Origin: Sipunculus nudus
Lineage: Eukaryota; Annelida; Sipuncula; Golfingiida; Sipunculidae
Length of the DNA stretch: 64,000 nt
Assembly (NCBI GenBank): GCA_026874595.1
Contig: CM049309.1
Coordinates: forward strand, 72,710,426 to 72,774,425
Direction: 5' to 3'
Each line of letters starts with the position of its first letter. Within the stretch, counting starts at the first letter, position 1. Made by a program: the position numbers and the translations under genes. Of the stretch, positions 50,065 to 60,988 are shown one piece after another. The notes below the pieces were generated by a model. The model made no database searches. It was not told the origin of the DNA and worked only from the letters and a program-made list of their open reading frames with translations.

Positions 50065-51911
50065 ATATATATATATATATTTGTAATTGTTAACTAATTA
50101 ATATGTTATGCATTTATAAAGTGTCTGCCCAGTCTTTGTGCTATATTTTATTTATTGTAGATATTGATTTGTTATTTTCTTTAAATGGCAAAATAATTGG
50201 CCTGACAAGGGAAATGTTGCACCAGTAATTTTAATACATGATATCATAAATAGTGGTTGTTGATGTGAGTTTAGTGCCCCCTTAATATTACAAAAAGTTA
50301 ATTATAATAAGTTGATCATGTACAGTGTGCTGCAGATGCTGATTGTGACATAATAATTTTCAAGAGCATTTTATTTATGTATGTTTGATCCTGTCCCTAG
50401 AGATTCTATGAAGTTGAGAAAATTTACAACTGAGGGTCCTTTATGTTTGTGGAGCTGTAGCCTTTGACCATATCAGAAGTGATTGTCAGGACATTTAGGG
50501 TTTTGTTATATAGCAGATGTTTTGTATATTCAAAATGTAATTGATTTGGACATAAAAATGGTGAGCATAATATAACCATCTGATATATGGTAGTAACTTG
50601 ATAAAATACAATCATCTGACTCTCCATATCCATGCTCCACAATGGTTGCATTTGAACATGTATGACCTTGGCACGTTTTTCAAGGTCACAGAGGTAATAG
50701 TCCTAAAAAGAGGTCAGCACAATAACTTGAAAGAACTAGATAACTGGCAGTTGACAAACAACTAAAGGTATCTGCCAAATCACAGAGGCATGGATAAAGT
50801 GATTCTTGGAATCTCTCCTAATGTGACAGCCATCCAAATCTGTAGCATCAGAGATTTCCAAGTATCCCAAGATGCACGGACAGACAAAACTAAAGATTAC
50901 TGTAGGTGGCACCACCAGTCACATGTACAAGATAATGCCACCCTAGATCTGTCATGTACAATTTCAGGCTTATACATTAAACCACTCCTGAGATTAATGT
51001 ATTGATGTATTTTACAGAAACATAGTACAGCATAGTACATTAAAAGAAGAGGTAATGTGTTAGCATGGCTTTCATTCACAATTGTAGGGATTATTAGATA
51101 TTTTATCGAGGGACAAGCATGTTATCACTGCCAGAAGGTAAAGCATGTTACATTTCACAATGTTTACCATTGGTGGGACTTGGATTTGAGCATTTGGCAG
51201 GGACACACCTTCCGTCCTGATCTGACACCATGAAAAAGGGAATGTGCCACTTTCATGCTGGATGTTGACACTTGTCTCTCCAAATAAACATTCTCTCCAA
51301 ATAAAAAATAGAACACTATTTGTATGTCCATGGCTGTACTTTAATTTCCAGACTGGATGTTGGAGATATTTATTAAATATTCAGCACCACTGCTGCCACT
51401 GTAGATTATCCTTGTGAAAGAGATAACTCAGATATCTTTTGGCATATTTAATTCAAATTTTGCTGATGCATAGATTTTGGTTTCAAGGTGAAAACTTTTT
51501 AAATTGGTACATTAAACTTTCCTAAAAGAGTTGCCTTCACCTTGTATTGGCCCATGGTAGGTGAAAATTTGCACTAAACCTTTGTCTCCAGAATAGTTAT
51601 GATGTATAATGGTTCTGAAATTTGTTATGGTTCAAGATAGTGGACAGCTATATCTTGTGCTTAGCACTGGTGCTACCATCTGCTGTATTTAGTTTCATTT
51701 TTTGTGCTATTTTACTGCAAAACTGTTAGATTTCTTTGAAAGTTTGCATGAACATATATGTGGGTCAGAGCTGCATCCTGGACAGATTAGTTTGACCTCA
51801 CATTATTTTCTGATTGATGTCAACACAGTTCTCCCACCCCTTCACTAGTGGATAAAATGGAGCAATCACAGTCATATTTTCATCACATTTTCTGTTTTTT
51901 TTCCCCACCAG

Positions 51912-51971
51912 GTGAAAGATGGAACACTGCTGAATGATGTATCACAAGGAATGAGCAGTTTTGCTTCTAAG
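51912..51971 (+). CDS. ARFGAP1: ArfGAP1 ALPS2-region exon, duplicate copy 2
   Basis: A 60-nt exon, phase 0 on both sides, with acceptor TTTTTTCCCCACCAG (strong) and donor GTACGT. It encodes VKDGTLLNDVSQGMSSFASK, very close to the vertebrate ArfGAP1 ALPS2 start (VKEG....DVSSGVS.LASK). Such helices have a Ser/Thr/Gly-rich polar face that binds highly curved membranes. It is homologous to the exon at 47196-47255: about 35 of 60 nucleotides match without gaps. A hAT-like MITE begins only 26 bp downstream of the donor site. Confidence 0.85.
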
Positions 51972-51997
51972 GTACGTTCGTTGTTCTGTGTTAGATA

Positions 51998-52581
51998 CAG
52001 TGATGTAGTTGAGTCCACACAATCCAAGTCCAAGTGCAAGACCGAGTCCAAGCTACTCAAGTCCGTGTCCAAGTCTGAGTCCTAGAAAATCAAGTCCAAG
52101 TCCACCTTCGAGTCTGAGTCTTATGGTCATTTAAACTCAAAACTTATCATGTGTACTTACATTATTTGGATATGCTTTTCACTTAAATGTTTAATTACAT
52201 TTAGCTCCTGATGCAGAGCTAAAGTATTCTATCTTGTATTTTAGTAGTATTTTGCACATGCATAAAAGTCTTATAGTATTTGGAGTTTTTTTCTGGAATT
52301 GAGATGGACTGGGCCTGATTTCTCAAGTCTGTACAAGTCCAAGTCCAGGAGCCTGTTGCAATAACATTTTATCGGACTTAAGCCTAGTAGCGGGCCTAAA
52401 TACCATTGTTACAATTGTGACATCATCATGGTTTGCCATAGTGACATATATATTATCCGGGGCTTAAGTCACCAACATGACTAAAGTCACCTTATTGCAA
52501 CAGACCCCAGGACCCTTGAGTCTGAAAATGGACTTGATTCTGGACTGGAGTTGGGGTCAAGATGCGAGTCTTGCATCACTT
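51998..52581. mobile_element. hAT-type MITE, second copy, with nested MITE
   Basis: Left end CAGTGATGTAGTTGAGTCC; right end GCGAGTCTTGCATCACTT. Flanks GTTAGATA (51990-51997) and GTGAGATA (52582-52589) agree at 7 of 8 bases, consistent with an aged 8-bp duplication. It has the same GAGTCC/AAGTCC interior as 28198-28526, interrupted at 52353-52503 by another inverted-repeat element. It starts 26 bp after the splice donor of the exon at 51912-51971. Confidence 0.75.
52353..52503. mobile_element. Small MITE nested in the hAT-type MITE
   Basis: CTGTTGCAATAA (52353-52364) and its perfect inverse TTATTGCAACAG (52492-52503) are the ends. An inner inverted pair, GACTTAAGCC (52375-52384) and GGCTTAAGTC (52461-52470), lies within. 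Comparison with the copy at 28198 shows the host sequence continues on both sides (...AGTCCAGGA / CAGGACCCTTGAGTC). Target duplication is uncertain. Confidence 0.7.
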
Positions 52582-52659
52582 GTGAGATAGGTGCATTACA
52601 CTGTGTTAGGTATGTACATTGTGAGATAGGTGCATTACACTGTGTTAGGTATGTACATT
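52582..52659. repeat. Exact 39-bp tandem duplication
   Basis: 52582-52620 and 52621-52659 are identical. The first copy abuts the right end of the hAT-type MITE, and the unit contains CTGTGTTAGGTA, similar to the CTGTGTTAGATA on the left flank of that MITE. Confidence 0.95.
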
Positions 52660-53849
52660 GTTCAGTGTATGAGCTATGAAGATTGGGGCACTGAGTAAAT
52701 CATGATCTGTAATGCCCTGTCTGTCAAGTTTAATTTTGGAGCCAGACTCTGGGACAGTTTACTATTGCTTGGCAGATTAGCTTTTAGTTTGCCTCAGGGA
52801 ATGCTGATGTTGTGGCTGTATTCTGCTGAAACAGCGCTGCAAGCCTGGCTGTTTGATTACAAACTAAGATCCCTTAACACAGGGTGGGATTTCAATTTCA
52901 CATAGCCTTTGGGACCAGCAGATGAGCAATATTTTTTTTTAAAGTTTGATAGTTCTGAAAGGAAATCACTGTTCAGTCTGCAAGATTTACAAGCAATAAT
53001 GGTTATTAAATCAAATAAGTCTCATGTTGCAGGTGTTATAAAGAATAAGCCTGAAGCACAGAAAATGCCAGACTAATCAAGCAACAATGGCTATGAATTT
53101 ATTCTCATGTTACAAATGCCTGCCTGGTAAAGTATAAAAAGCTACAAATTATGGGAAAAGACAAAAAGCTTCAAGGATTATTGTTTCGTATTTTGTTTCA
53201 CATTACAGATTCATGCAATGCAGATGTTAACATTTAGAAAATTCACAGTAGATGAAGATACAAAATATGTGAATTTTAATGTCAGACTTGTAATTTAGGC
53301 AGAGCTGTCAATAATAATTAGTGCCATGGCTAGCGATAATGCTTATATGTAACCATACAGCCAAAAGTTGAATACTCTTGATTCCAATAAGTTTGTGATC
53401 TCAAGTTTCATGGATGATAAAAGATGTGTTGTTTTGTGTTATTCAGTTTTTAGGTTTTCATAATGAAAATTAGAAAAGAAGAATATGTTAAAAATAAATT
53501 AGAAAAAAAAATAAAGAAAATATAAGCCATAGGTAATCATGGATACTTTGAAAAGCCTACCTAAATGGAGAAACTAGTGATAAAATGAAAACTACAAGTG
53601 ACTGCCAGGTTTCTGTGACCCAAAAATTAAGGCAGATGAATAGAATCCTTCTTCCAGGGGGGTTATTAAAACTTTCCAGAGAGGGCTTAGTGGTATCTCC
53701 TGAACAGGCATATCAGGTGATCCCCCTCCCACACCCCGAAAAAGGGACATGCTTTATTTCTCACAGTGGAAACCTTAGACTCGAGCTTTCACATTCATCA
53801 GTTAGTTTCCTGCTTATGCCTCAACTACAAGAAGATTGTCTTGGGGCAA

Positions 53850-55078
53850 TTCATGATTTATCAACTGTTTTTAATTTGATACTGTATCATTCACATTTTA
53901 CTGTATTTTGAAACATTTCGACTTACAAGAATCTACCTATGTAAGGGTTTTATTCATTGATTTCAGCTCAGCCTTTAACAATATCCTTCCCCATAAATTT
54001 ATTGGAAAACTATCAAACTGGGTCTTAATATTAACATGTGTAACTGAATCTTAGACTTTTTAACAAATCGGCCTCAAGTGGTTAAGATTGGTAACATTAT
54101 TTCCGAAGAATTGGTCTTAAACAATGGAGCACCCGAAGGGTTGTGTGCTTTCACCAAAATTGTACTCTCTATTCACCTATGACTGTGTCTCTACTTCTGA
54201 TGATTGCCTCATTGTAAAATTTGCAGATGAAACAATAGTTCTAGGCTCATCTGGGGAAATAACGAAAGTGTTTACAGCAATGAAATTAAAACTAACTTTG
54301 TGGTGCTCTGAAAATAATCTGGAGTTAAATGTAAAGAAAACCAAGGAGATGATAATTGATTTTAGACAGAAGAAAACTGAAATATTACCCTTAGTAATTG
54401 AAGGCTCCCAGGTTGAAATCGTTGACTGTTTTAAATTTTTAGGAATGTTTATTTCTTCTGATTTGAAGTTTGCCGAAAATGTTAATTACTGCATAAAGAA
54501 GGCACAACAACATTTATTCTTTCTAAGGAACCTAAAAGATTTCAGGCTCAGTCAACCGATTTTATTAAAGTTTTATTGGGTGGTAATTCAATCCTGACGT
54601 TGTCAGTCACTGTATGGGGAGGCAGTATCACTGTCCAGGAAAGAAACTGTCTTTCGAGGGTAGTAAGAACAGCTGAGAGGATCATTGGGGTTCCTTGACC
54701 CACAGTTGACTCCATATTTCAAACATGATTGTTGAAGAAAGCAAACGACATAATAGAAGACTATAGTCATCTGGTGCACTATTTGTTTAAAAAAATGAAA
54801 ACGGGGGTTCGCTATAGGTCCCTATCAGGCAATTCCAAAAGAACTCAAACTAGCACTTATGCGTCAGCTCTTCGGGAATTAAATATATCACTTGCAGCAC
54901 AATGATCTAGTCAAACATTCTTAGTCATATGTCTTTTTTCAATACATAATTTTATTTTATTATTTCTTGTTTAATGTGTTTGTTTAAGCAAGCCACTCAA
55001 GCCAAATACTATTGTATGTGATGATTTTATAACATATAAATAGCAATAAACTATATCTTATCTTACCTTATCTATCTT
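53850..55078 (+). pseudogene. Broken LINE (CR1/Rex/L2-like) reverse transcriptase, 3' part
   Basis: A 5'-truncated non-LTR retrotransposon. Motif A (FIDFSSAF) is at 53953-53976 in one frame, which hits a stop at 54052. The next part, with LTNRPQ and GAP, is in a second frame. The longest piece is 157 codons (54124-54597) with the GCVLSP motif and the metal-binding box as FADET at 54220-54234, where active enzymes have FADD. Continuing remnants of the C-terminal region run to about 54905. The element ends in a TATCTT/ACCTT-type tail at 55045-55078. Frameshifts, stops and the changed catalytic residue mean it is dead. The clade is inferred from motifs only. Confidence 0.85.
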
Positions 55079-55947
55079 TATACTCTCATTGTTATCAATC
55101 TTCAGTCAAAATTTCAAGGCAGTTGCGCCATTGGTTCTTGAGATAAAGCTGGAAAGAATGACATTTGGACAAACAAAATGCCTGATAAGTATATTGATCA
55201 CCTGCCTTCGCTGCCTGCCTATGCAGGTCCATAATAATCAGTGCTCCATTCATAATAGAGTATTTTGTTAACCATAGTTAGATATTAATTGAGATTGGTA
55301 TATAAAGATGTGAGCAACAAGGGAAGCCGACTTTTAAGTTTATTCTACAGACAATATTTTGTCAGCTGCTACATGTAAAATTGTAATCTTCAAAGTCAAC
55401 AAAATTATAACTTTATCAAATAATGCTGTATTCCTGTTATTTTATAGCAGAGATTTTGAACTTTGCTCAGTTGCTCAAGGAAACGCTGCTACACATCTCT
55501 CTTCTAAACATCATCAGTTAAACATAATCCCAAAAGTGTTATCCCTCAAAGCCAACATAGACCACAGCATCTCTGTCAGTGAAAACATGTGAAAGGTGCA
55601 CTGACAAATCCTGCTGGGCAAAATACGTTCCCAGGGGTGATTCAACCAGAGTCAGGGATCCAGATAAGAAAAGAGTAAAAGAATTTAAAGAATGTGTTTT
55701 ACATGGGTGACCGGTGCACTGTCAGTAGGGAGGCATCGTTTGTCTTGTGCAAGTTAAATATATAAAGGTCAATGGGAAAACTGGGTCCATGAATTCATCC
55801 AAGTACCCTGGAACCAATGAAAAGTAATTCTTTTAAAGTTACTACCACAGATTGTTGAAAGATCATGTTTTTTCATAAACAAAGTACATTTGTAGATTTG
55901 GTTGGTAGATGAAAAGTTTGAAAATTTTTTCCCATTTTAGTTTTATT

Positions 55948-56031
55948 AGCTCAGTTTACTGAATCATCTTGGCTTTAGCAGTGGCATTCCATCTAGTGCT
56001 TTACTGAGTGTCATGACTCATCGATCACTTG
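55948..56031 (+). mobile_element. Minimal HL1 relic retaining only the two ends
   Basis: Begins AGCTCAGTTTACTGAATCATC, like the HL1 5' end. About 55 bp later it reads CTGAGTGTCATGACTCATCGATCACTTG, like the HL1 3' end. The whole is 84 bp. It is degenerate, and the 3' flank is not a T-run, so it could also be a decayed relative. Confidence 0.45.
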
Positions 56032-57084
56032 CTGTGCACCTAAAATGTATGTCCTGAATTCTAGTAGTTTATGTGGATGCCAAATTTGTGTGCAGAGTTT
56101 GGCACTTGCAGCATTGTATTAAGTAGGAGCATTAGTATTAACAATATTTGGCCAGCTGGCAGAACAACGTAGCAACTGGTATTGACCAAACCAAAGATAT
56201 ATAGCAGAACATGGTAAATAGTTCTCATGGGTGATAGCTTTACAGGCACTGGTACATATATACAGTTGACTGGATGATGTATACAGGCTGAGAGGAGAAG
56301 CAGCAGGAGAAAGGGAATATTGCATGACGTATGATGCAGTGTTATCTGAAGCTCAAGGGGTGTGTGAATGCAGAAAATATACCATACTTTGTTTCTGTTC
56401 TGGTGGATATTTGATATGTCAGTCAGCAGTGATAGAAATCTATTGCAGTTTCTATATCACTGCACTTTGTGAAGTACAGTACTTTCATATTAATGTATAT
56501 GGACATATGGATGTGAACAAAGTCACTTGTGTCCACATATGCTTAGGCTTAGACATAAGAGATGAAGGTTACCGTTTGAATTTGACTTTGGAAGAAATAG
56601 TACAGCAATCATGTTTTTTTTAATGGTTTATACACAGCACTTAAAGTATCTACACCAGGTATTTAAGCACTGTTTGTGTGGCTTAGTTTGCTGGGCTTTG
56701 CCTCAAGAGGGCAGTAGAAAATGTCGGCCCAGTTGCCAGAGGTTTTGTGATTGGTTGCTTGATCAGCTGGAGTTAAGCACTCAGTTAATAACATGACGTG
56801 GAAGATTTTGTAAAAAAAGGTGATGAGGAAAGTGATGAATTAAAGAGATACATAATCATTGGTGTGGTAAAAGTTTTAGCAAAGAAAGACTTCCTTGTTT
56901 GTGTTCCTCCAGGAAATGCACTTCCTAGGCAGCAGTTTGCTGAATCAAGAACCAGTAAAACAGAGCAAAATATTAATTTAATATATTCCAAATATGTCAT
57001 TCATCTGGTACTGTAGCATTTGATTGTTTCTGATAGTGATATAAGATTTTTATACATTGACTTCTGTTTTTATATATACGGCAG

Positions 57085-57230
57085 GTGTCCAGTGTGAGCA
57101 TGAAGGGATGGAAAGACTTTTCCTCCCGATTCTCAGACAACAGGACGACTTTATCCTCAGCTGAGGGTGCCCCAGGAGAAGGTACATCACTGCTGGGCGG
57201 AGGTGGAGGTTCAAATCGCAGCGGTGCCAG
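57085..57230 (+). CDS. ARFGAP1: ArfGAP1 exon: end of ALPS2 and linker
   Basis: A 146-nt exon, entry phase 0 and exit phase 2, with acceptor ...ATATATACGGCAG and donor GTAACG. It begins VSSVSMKGWKDFSSRF, matching the vertebrate ArfGAP1 segment in which the ALPS2 helix continues as V.GV.SKGW.D.TTFF. The Lys-Gly-Trp-basic-Asp core is the most diagnostic part. The rest is a low-complexity Ser/Gly-rich linker with a GGGGG run near residue 40 and ends in S-G-A plus a split codon. An overlapping antisense open frame at 56997-57248 is a shadow. The intron to the next exon is 981 bp. Confidence 0.85.
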
Positions 57231-58211
57231 GTAACGATCTGTACTCATCTGAAGCCATCTTCACCTGTGTAGAATACCATATTACCCTAGAAATCTGCAT
57301 TCTTAGGAATGCAAGCACCCGCCAAAGGTGTGTGGGGGGTCCCTATTGGGGATGGCTTATTCCTGAAATGCCCTGAAAATTTCATGAAATTCCATTCATG
57401 ATTACTTGAGTTATGTTGGGAACAAACAAACACACACACAATTGGGTAAGAATACATATCCTTCTGGCGGAGGCAAACAACTCTCTTTAGTATATGGTGT
57501 TACACTATACCACAAAGATGATTCTTTATCTTCTTTGAGTGTTTCTTTTCTCTATGAGGTCTTGTACATAAGTAAAATAATGCTCTTCTGTAACTCTATA
57601 AGAGTCATCTGGCTTTTCTTTTTTTATTGTGCTAGAATCAGATATTACACAGACAGGCTAGTGTATATGGGTTCTAAATATATAATCTGTTTACTGACCC
57701 AAGTGTACCTTATTGAAGTTTTCTAAGATGAAAATGCACCATACAGTCTTTGAAACATCACTCCATCATTCATAGTTTAACATCAGTAACTCATTGTTAT
57801 CATCATATCACAGGAGCTGCATTTGTTCATGTGTCCATTATTGTGTAGATATTGTTTGATTTGATTTCTCAGCAACTAGACCTGAGTCAGACCAGTTAGC
57901 TTTAAGGGGCTTGAAGTTTTGTTTTCTTCAAGATTTGATGCAAACATGTAATGAAGGTTTCATCGTTGAAAACCTAAATGGCTTATGACCATTTACAGAT
58001 CCAAAATTCTACCTTATTTAACAGATGATATTTTCAGAACAGGCAACCAATTGTTTTACACACATTCATTAACCCCCTACCCAGTAACTGTCCTTTGATG
58101 CTTTCCTAAATGCAGACAAAAGAGAGATGTGTAAGTAAATGATTATTACACATATTATTGAATTAAGGGTGTGTGTAAAACAGTGTCATCTTCTGGGTTT
58201 CTTTTCTTCAG
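57231..58211 (+). other. ArfGAP1 intron, 981 bp
   Basis: A GT...AG intron between the exons at 57085-57230 and 58212-58271. It is AT-rich with no recognised repeat. Confidence 0.7.
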
Positions 58212-58271
58212 TTACCAGGCCTTAGTATCAGATACTAGTGTCACCCCACCACGGATAAACCTAGATCTCAG
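58212..58271 (+). CDS. ARFGAP1: ArfGAP1 exon: C-terminal linker
   Basis: A 60-nt exon with acceptor TTTCTTTTCTTCAG and donor GTAATA. The split codon AG+T gives Ser, followed by YQALVSDTSVTPPRINLDL and an exiting AG (phase 2). The phase fits the preceding exon exactly. The Ser-Tyr-Gln at the junction is also found at the equivalent place in vertebrate ArfGAP1. No catalytic role is expected: this is part of the poorly conserved, disordered C-terminal tail. Splice signals and phase support it better than sequence similarity does. Confidence 0.7.
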
Positions 58272-58925
58272 GTAATACATAGCTGGAGCCAAATATAGTC
58301 AGGGCCCTGGTACTCATTAATTTACTCTTCTCAGTTTGGCCAGTGAATGGCTGTTAACACCGTAGATGGATTTTATTTTGGAGGTAGTCTCCCAGCAAAT
58401 GTAGACTCCTAGACACTGGTTCCTTTCTTGGTTATCATTTTATCATCATTTGCTAGCCTTGATTTGCTGAAAGCATACCAGAATAAAGGATTATTGGATG
58501 AGGTTAGAAAAGTAATAGCAACTGAAAGGAATGGAGCATTTACTTTATTGATATATCTAAACAGGATGTGTCCAGTGGGGTACAATAGGAATAATGTGGA
58601 TTTATTGTAATTCATACTTAAAATGACAAGCAGCACCATCTAGTGATCTGTTGTAAAATCTAGTATCCTCAAAGGAAGCCTTCAAAGAGTAAACTTCCTC
58701 TGTTTCCATTAAGAAATTATCTCATTTAAGATCTCATATTTTATGCTGAAGTTTTATTTGTATTCCTACTCCCACATTCTTACTATGTCTGAAGCTGTAT
58801 TTTTAAATTAACACAGGGAAGAAGAGTGTGCTGTTATATATAAATTTATCTTTCTTAAGGACAATACAAAAATTTTATGTGAAAAATTAGTAGTTTAATT
58901 TGTAGATGTAAAAAGACACATTTAT

Positions 58926-60988
58926 TGTATCCCAAGACAAAGTCGGGGGATACTTAGTTTTCATACCGGTCCCGCCGCTGCCGCCGCATATAAATCTTGT
59001 TTGCGCGATGACTCAAAATATATTTCACGGATCTTTACCAAACTTGGTATATGTATAGATATGGGTGAGAGGACGACGCCTTTTTAAAATGAGGTCTTGA
59101 CCTTGACTAGGAGAGTGTCCTTGACCTTGAATAGGTCCAGTTTTGGGCAAAATCACACAAATTCTTAAATATCTCAAGAAATCTTGCATGGATTGATCCC
59201 AAAATCAAGTTGATGGAAGATCATGGATAGGGTTGTCATTTTCCAGAAACTGGTGGTGCCACCTATTATTCTTTACTTGTTTTTGTGCCGTTTAATACCC
59301 CCAAAATTGCAACTTGACAGTACTGTGAGCATTATAAGTCAAAAACTAATGGACAGATTTCTTTCATATTATGCATATACATAGATATGGGTTATGGGAT
59401 CATGTTCATTTAAAATTGGGGTCATGACCTTTCCTTTGAGAGTGGCCTTGACCTTGAATATTGCCATATATGGTGAAAATCACACAAAATCATTAATTTC
59501 TCAATAAGGGATGCATTGATTGGTCCAAAAATCAACTTGACCTAAGATATTGGATAGTAAGGTCATGTACCGGAAACAGGTGGCGCCACCTGTTATTCTT
59601 TTACTTGTTTTCGTGCCGTTTAATACCCCCATCATTGCCACATAACAGTACTGTGAGCATTATAAGTCAAAAACTAATGGACAGATTTCTTTCATATTAT
59701 GCATATACATAGACATGGGTTATGGGATGATGTATATATAAATTGGGGTTATAACCTTTCCTATTAGAGTGCCCTTGACCTTGAATATTGCCATATATGG
59801 TGAAAATTATACAAAATCATTAATATCTCAATAAGGGAAGCATGGATTGGTCCAAAAATCAACTTGATCAAAGATCTTGGATAGGGTTGTCATGTTCCAG
59901 AAACTGGTGGTGCCACCTATTATTCTTTACTTGTTTTTTTGTGCCGTTTAATACCCCCAAAATTGCAACTTGACAGTACTGTGAGCATTATAAGTCAAAA
60001 ACTAATGGACAGATTTCTTTCATATTATGCATATACATAGATATGGGTTATGGGATGATGTTCATTTAAATCAGGGTCATGACCTTTCCTGTGAGAGTGG
60101 CCTTGACCTTGAATATTGCCATATATGGTGAAAATCACACAAAATCATTAATATCTCAATAAGGGATGCATTGATTGGTCCAAAAATCAACTGAAGATCT
60201 TGGATAGTGTTGTCATGTACCGGAAACTGATCGCGCCACCTGTTATTCTTTTACTTGTTTTTGAGAGAGGAATATCTCAAAAAGGATTTATAATATGAAT
60301 TTTATTTCTTCGGTGCTGATGTATATTAACAAAATCTTGTTCAAGTTTGAACATGGGTGACTTTGACTTATTTTTGGTTGTTTAAGAGTGAATTAAAGAA
60401 AAACCTTAGAAACTTATTTCTCAGGAACCACTTGGTGGACTGTTATAAAACATGCTATGATTATTAACACTGATGGTCTGTAACTGCTGCACGAGTTTTG
60501 GGGTGCCACCTCCAATTTCTGAATTTAAAAGAATTTTTATCAGATTTTTCAATTTTGGCCTTGTGAGCAGGATATCTCCAAAAGTATGCAACACAGGAAT
60601 TTCTTTTCTTTGATGCTGATACATATCAACAAAATCTCTGTCAAGTTCAAAGATGGATAACCTTGACCTAATTCTCAAGGTCATAGAGCTTATAATAGAA
60701 AAAACCTAGGAGCTTATTTCTCAGGAACCACTGGATGGATTGTTTTGGAATGTGGAATGGTCATTGGCCTTTATGATCTCTTTAGTGCTGCGTGACTTAC
60801 AAAGACTGGAGCCAGACTTGCAAAGTTACTATATACCTCTCTAGTTCCAATTCACAACTTGAACAAGATATATGTACAGATATACATCCTTGTGAGAACA
60901 AATAATACATGAATACTTGTTACTGTTATCACCCATAAATACTGCTCTTTTGGCTGAGGGCTTTTGTCAGCTTTTGCTGATATTCTAG
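58926..60988 (+). mobile_element. HL5, Helentron-like element with 328-bp tandem core
   Basis: Begins TGTATCCC in a hairpin (GTATCCC-aagacaaagtcg-GGGGATAC), then a GC patch (CCCGCCGCTGCCGCCGC) as in HL2. Four tandem units follow, with an exact 328-bp period over the best part. Two copies of a different repeat of about 300 bp come next (60260-60720). The end is hairpin TCAGC-tttt-GCTGA (60967-60980), TATT and CTAG before TTTT. The 3' inverted copy of the 5' terminus seen in the other families is not clear here. The antisense open frame at 60421-60684 is a shadow. Confidence 0.6.
58993..60260 (+). repeat. Tandem array, 328-bp period, in HL5
   Basis: The phrase TACTGTGAGCATTATAAGTC occurs at 59321, 59649 and 59977, exactly 328 bp apart. 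A diverged unit precedes them from about 58993 and a truncated one ends near 60260. Each unit carries one GGTGGYGCCACC-type motif. Confidence 0.9.

Larger units (their letters stand above)
47256..51911 (+). other. ArfGAP1 intron between the duplicated exons
   Basis: A 4656-bp GT...AG intron. It holds a CA-rich tract (48009-48041), a 2x tandem duplication of about 38 bp near 49275-49345, and the TA-flanked structured element at 49747-50081. The stretch 49100-49260 is more complex in composition than its surroundings but has no open frame I recognise. Confidence 0.7.
51972..57084 (+). other. ArfGAP1 intron after the duplicated exons
   Basis: A 5113-bp GT...AG intron loaded with mobile DNA: a hAT-like MITE with a nested MITE (51998-52581), a 39-bp tandem duplication (52582-52659), a LINE fragment (about 53850-55078) and a minimal HL1 relic (55948-56031). 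An open frame at 56798-57016 (72 codons, rich in Lys/Glu/Asp at its start) looks somewhat protein-like but matches nothing I know and has no clear splice context. Confidence 0.7.

Noticed and set aside
54124-54597. 157-codon frame as an intact gene
   Set aside because: It is the middle of a frameshifted LINE reverse transcriptase with a changed catalytic residue.
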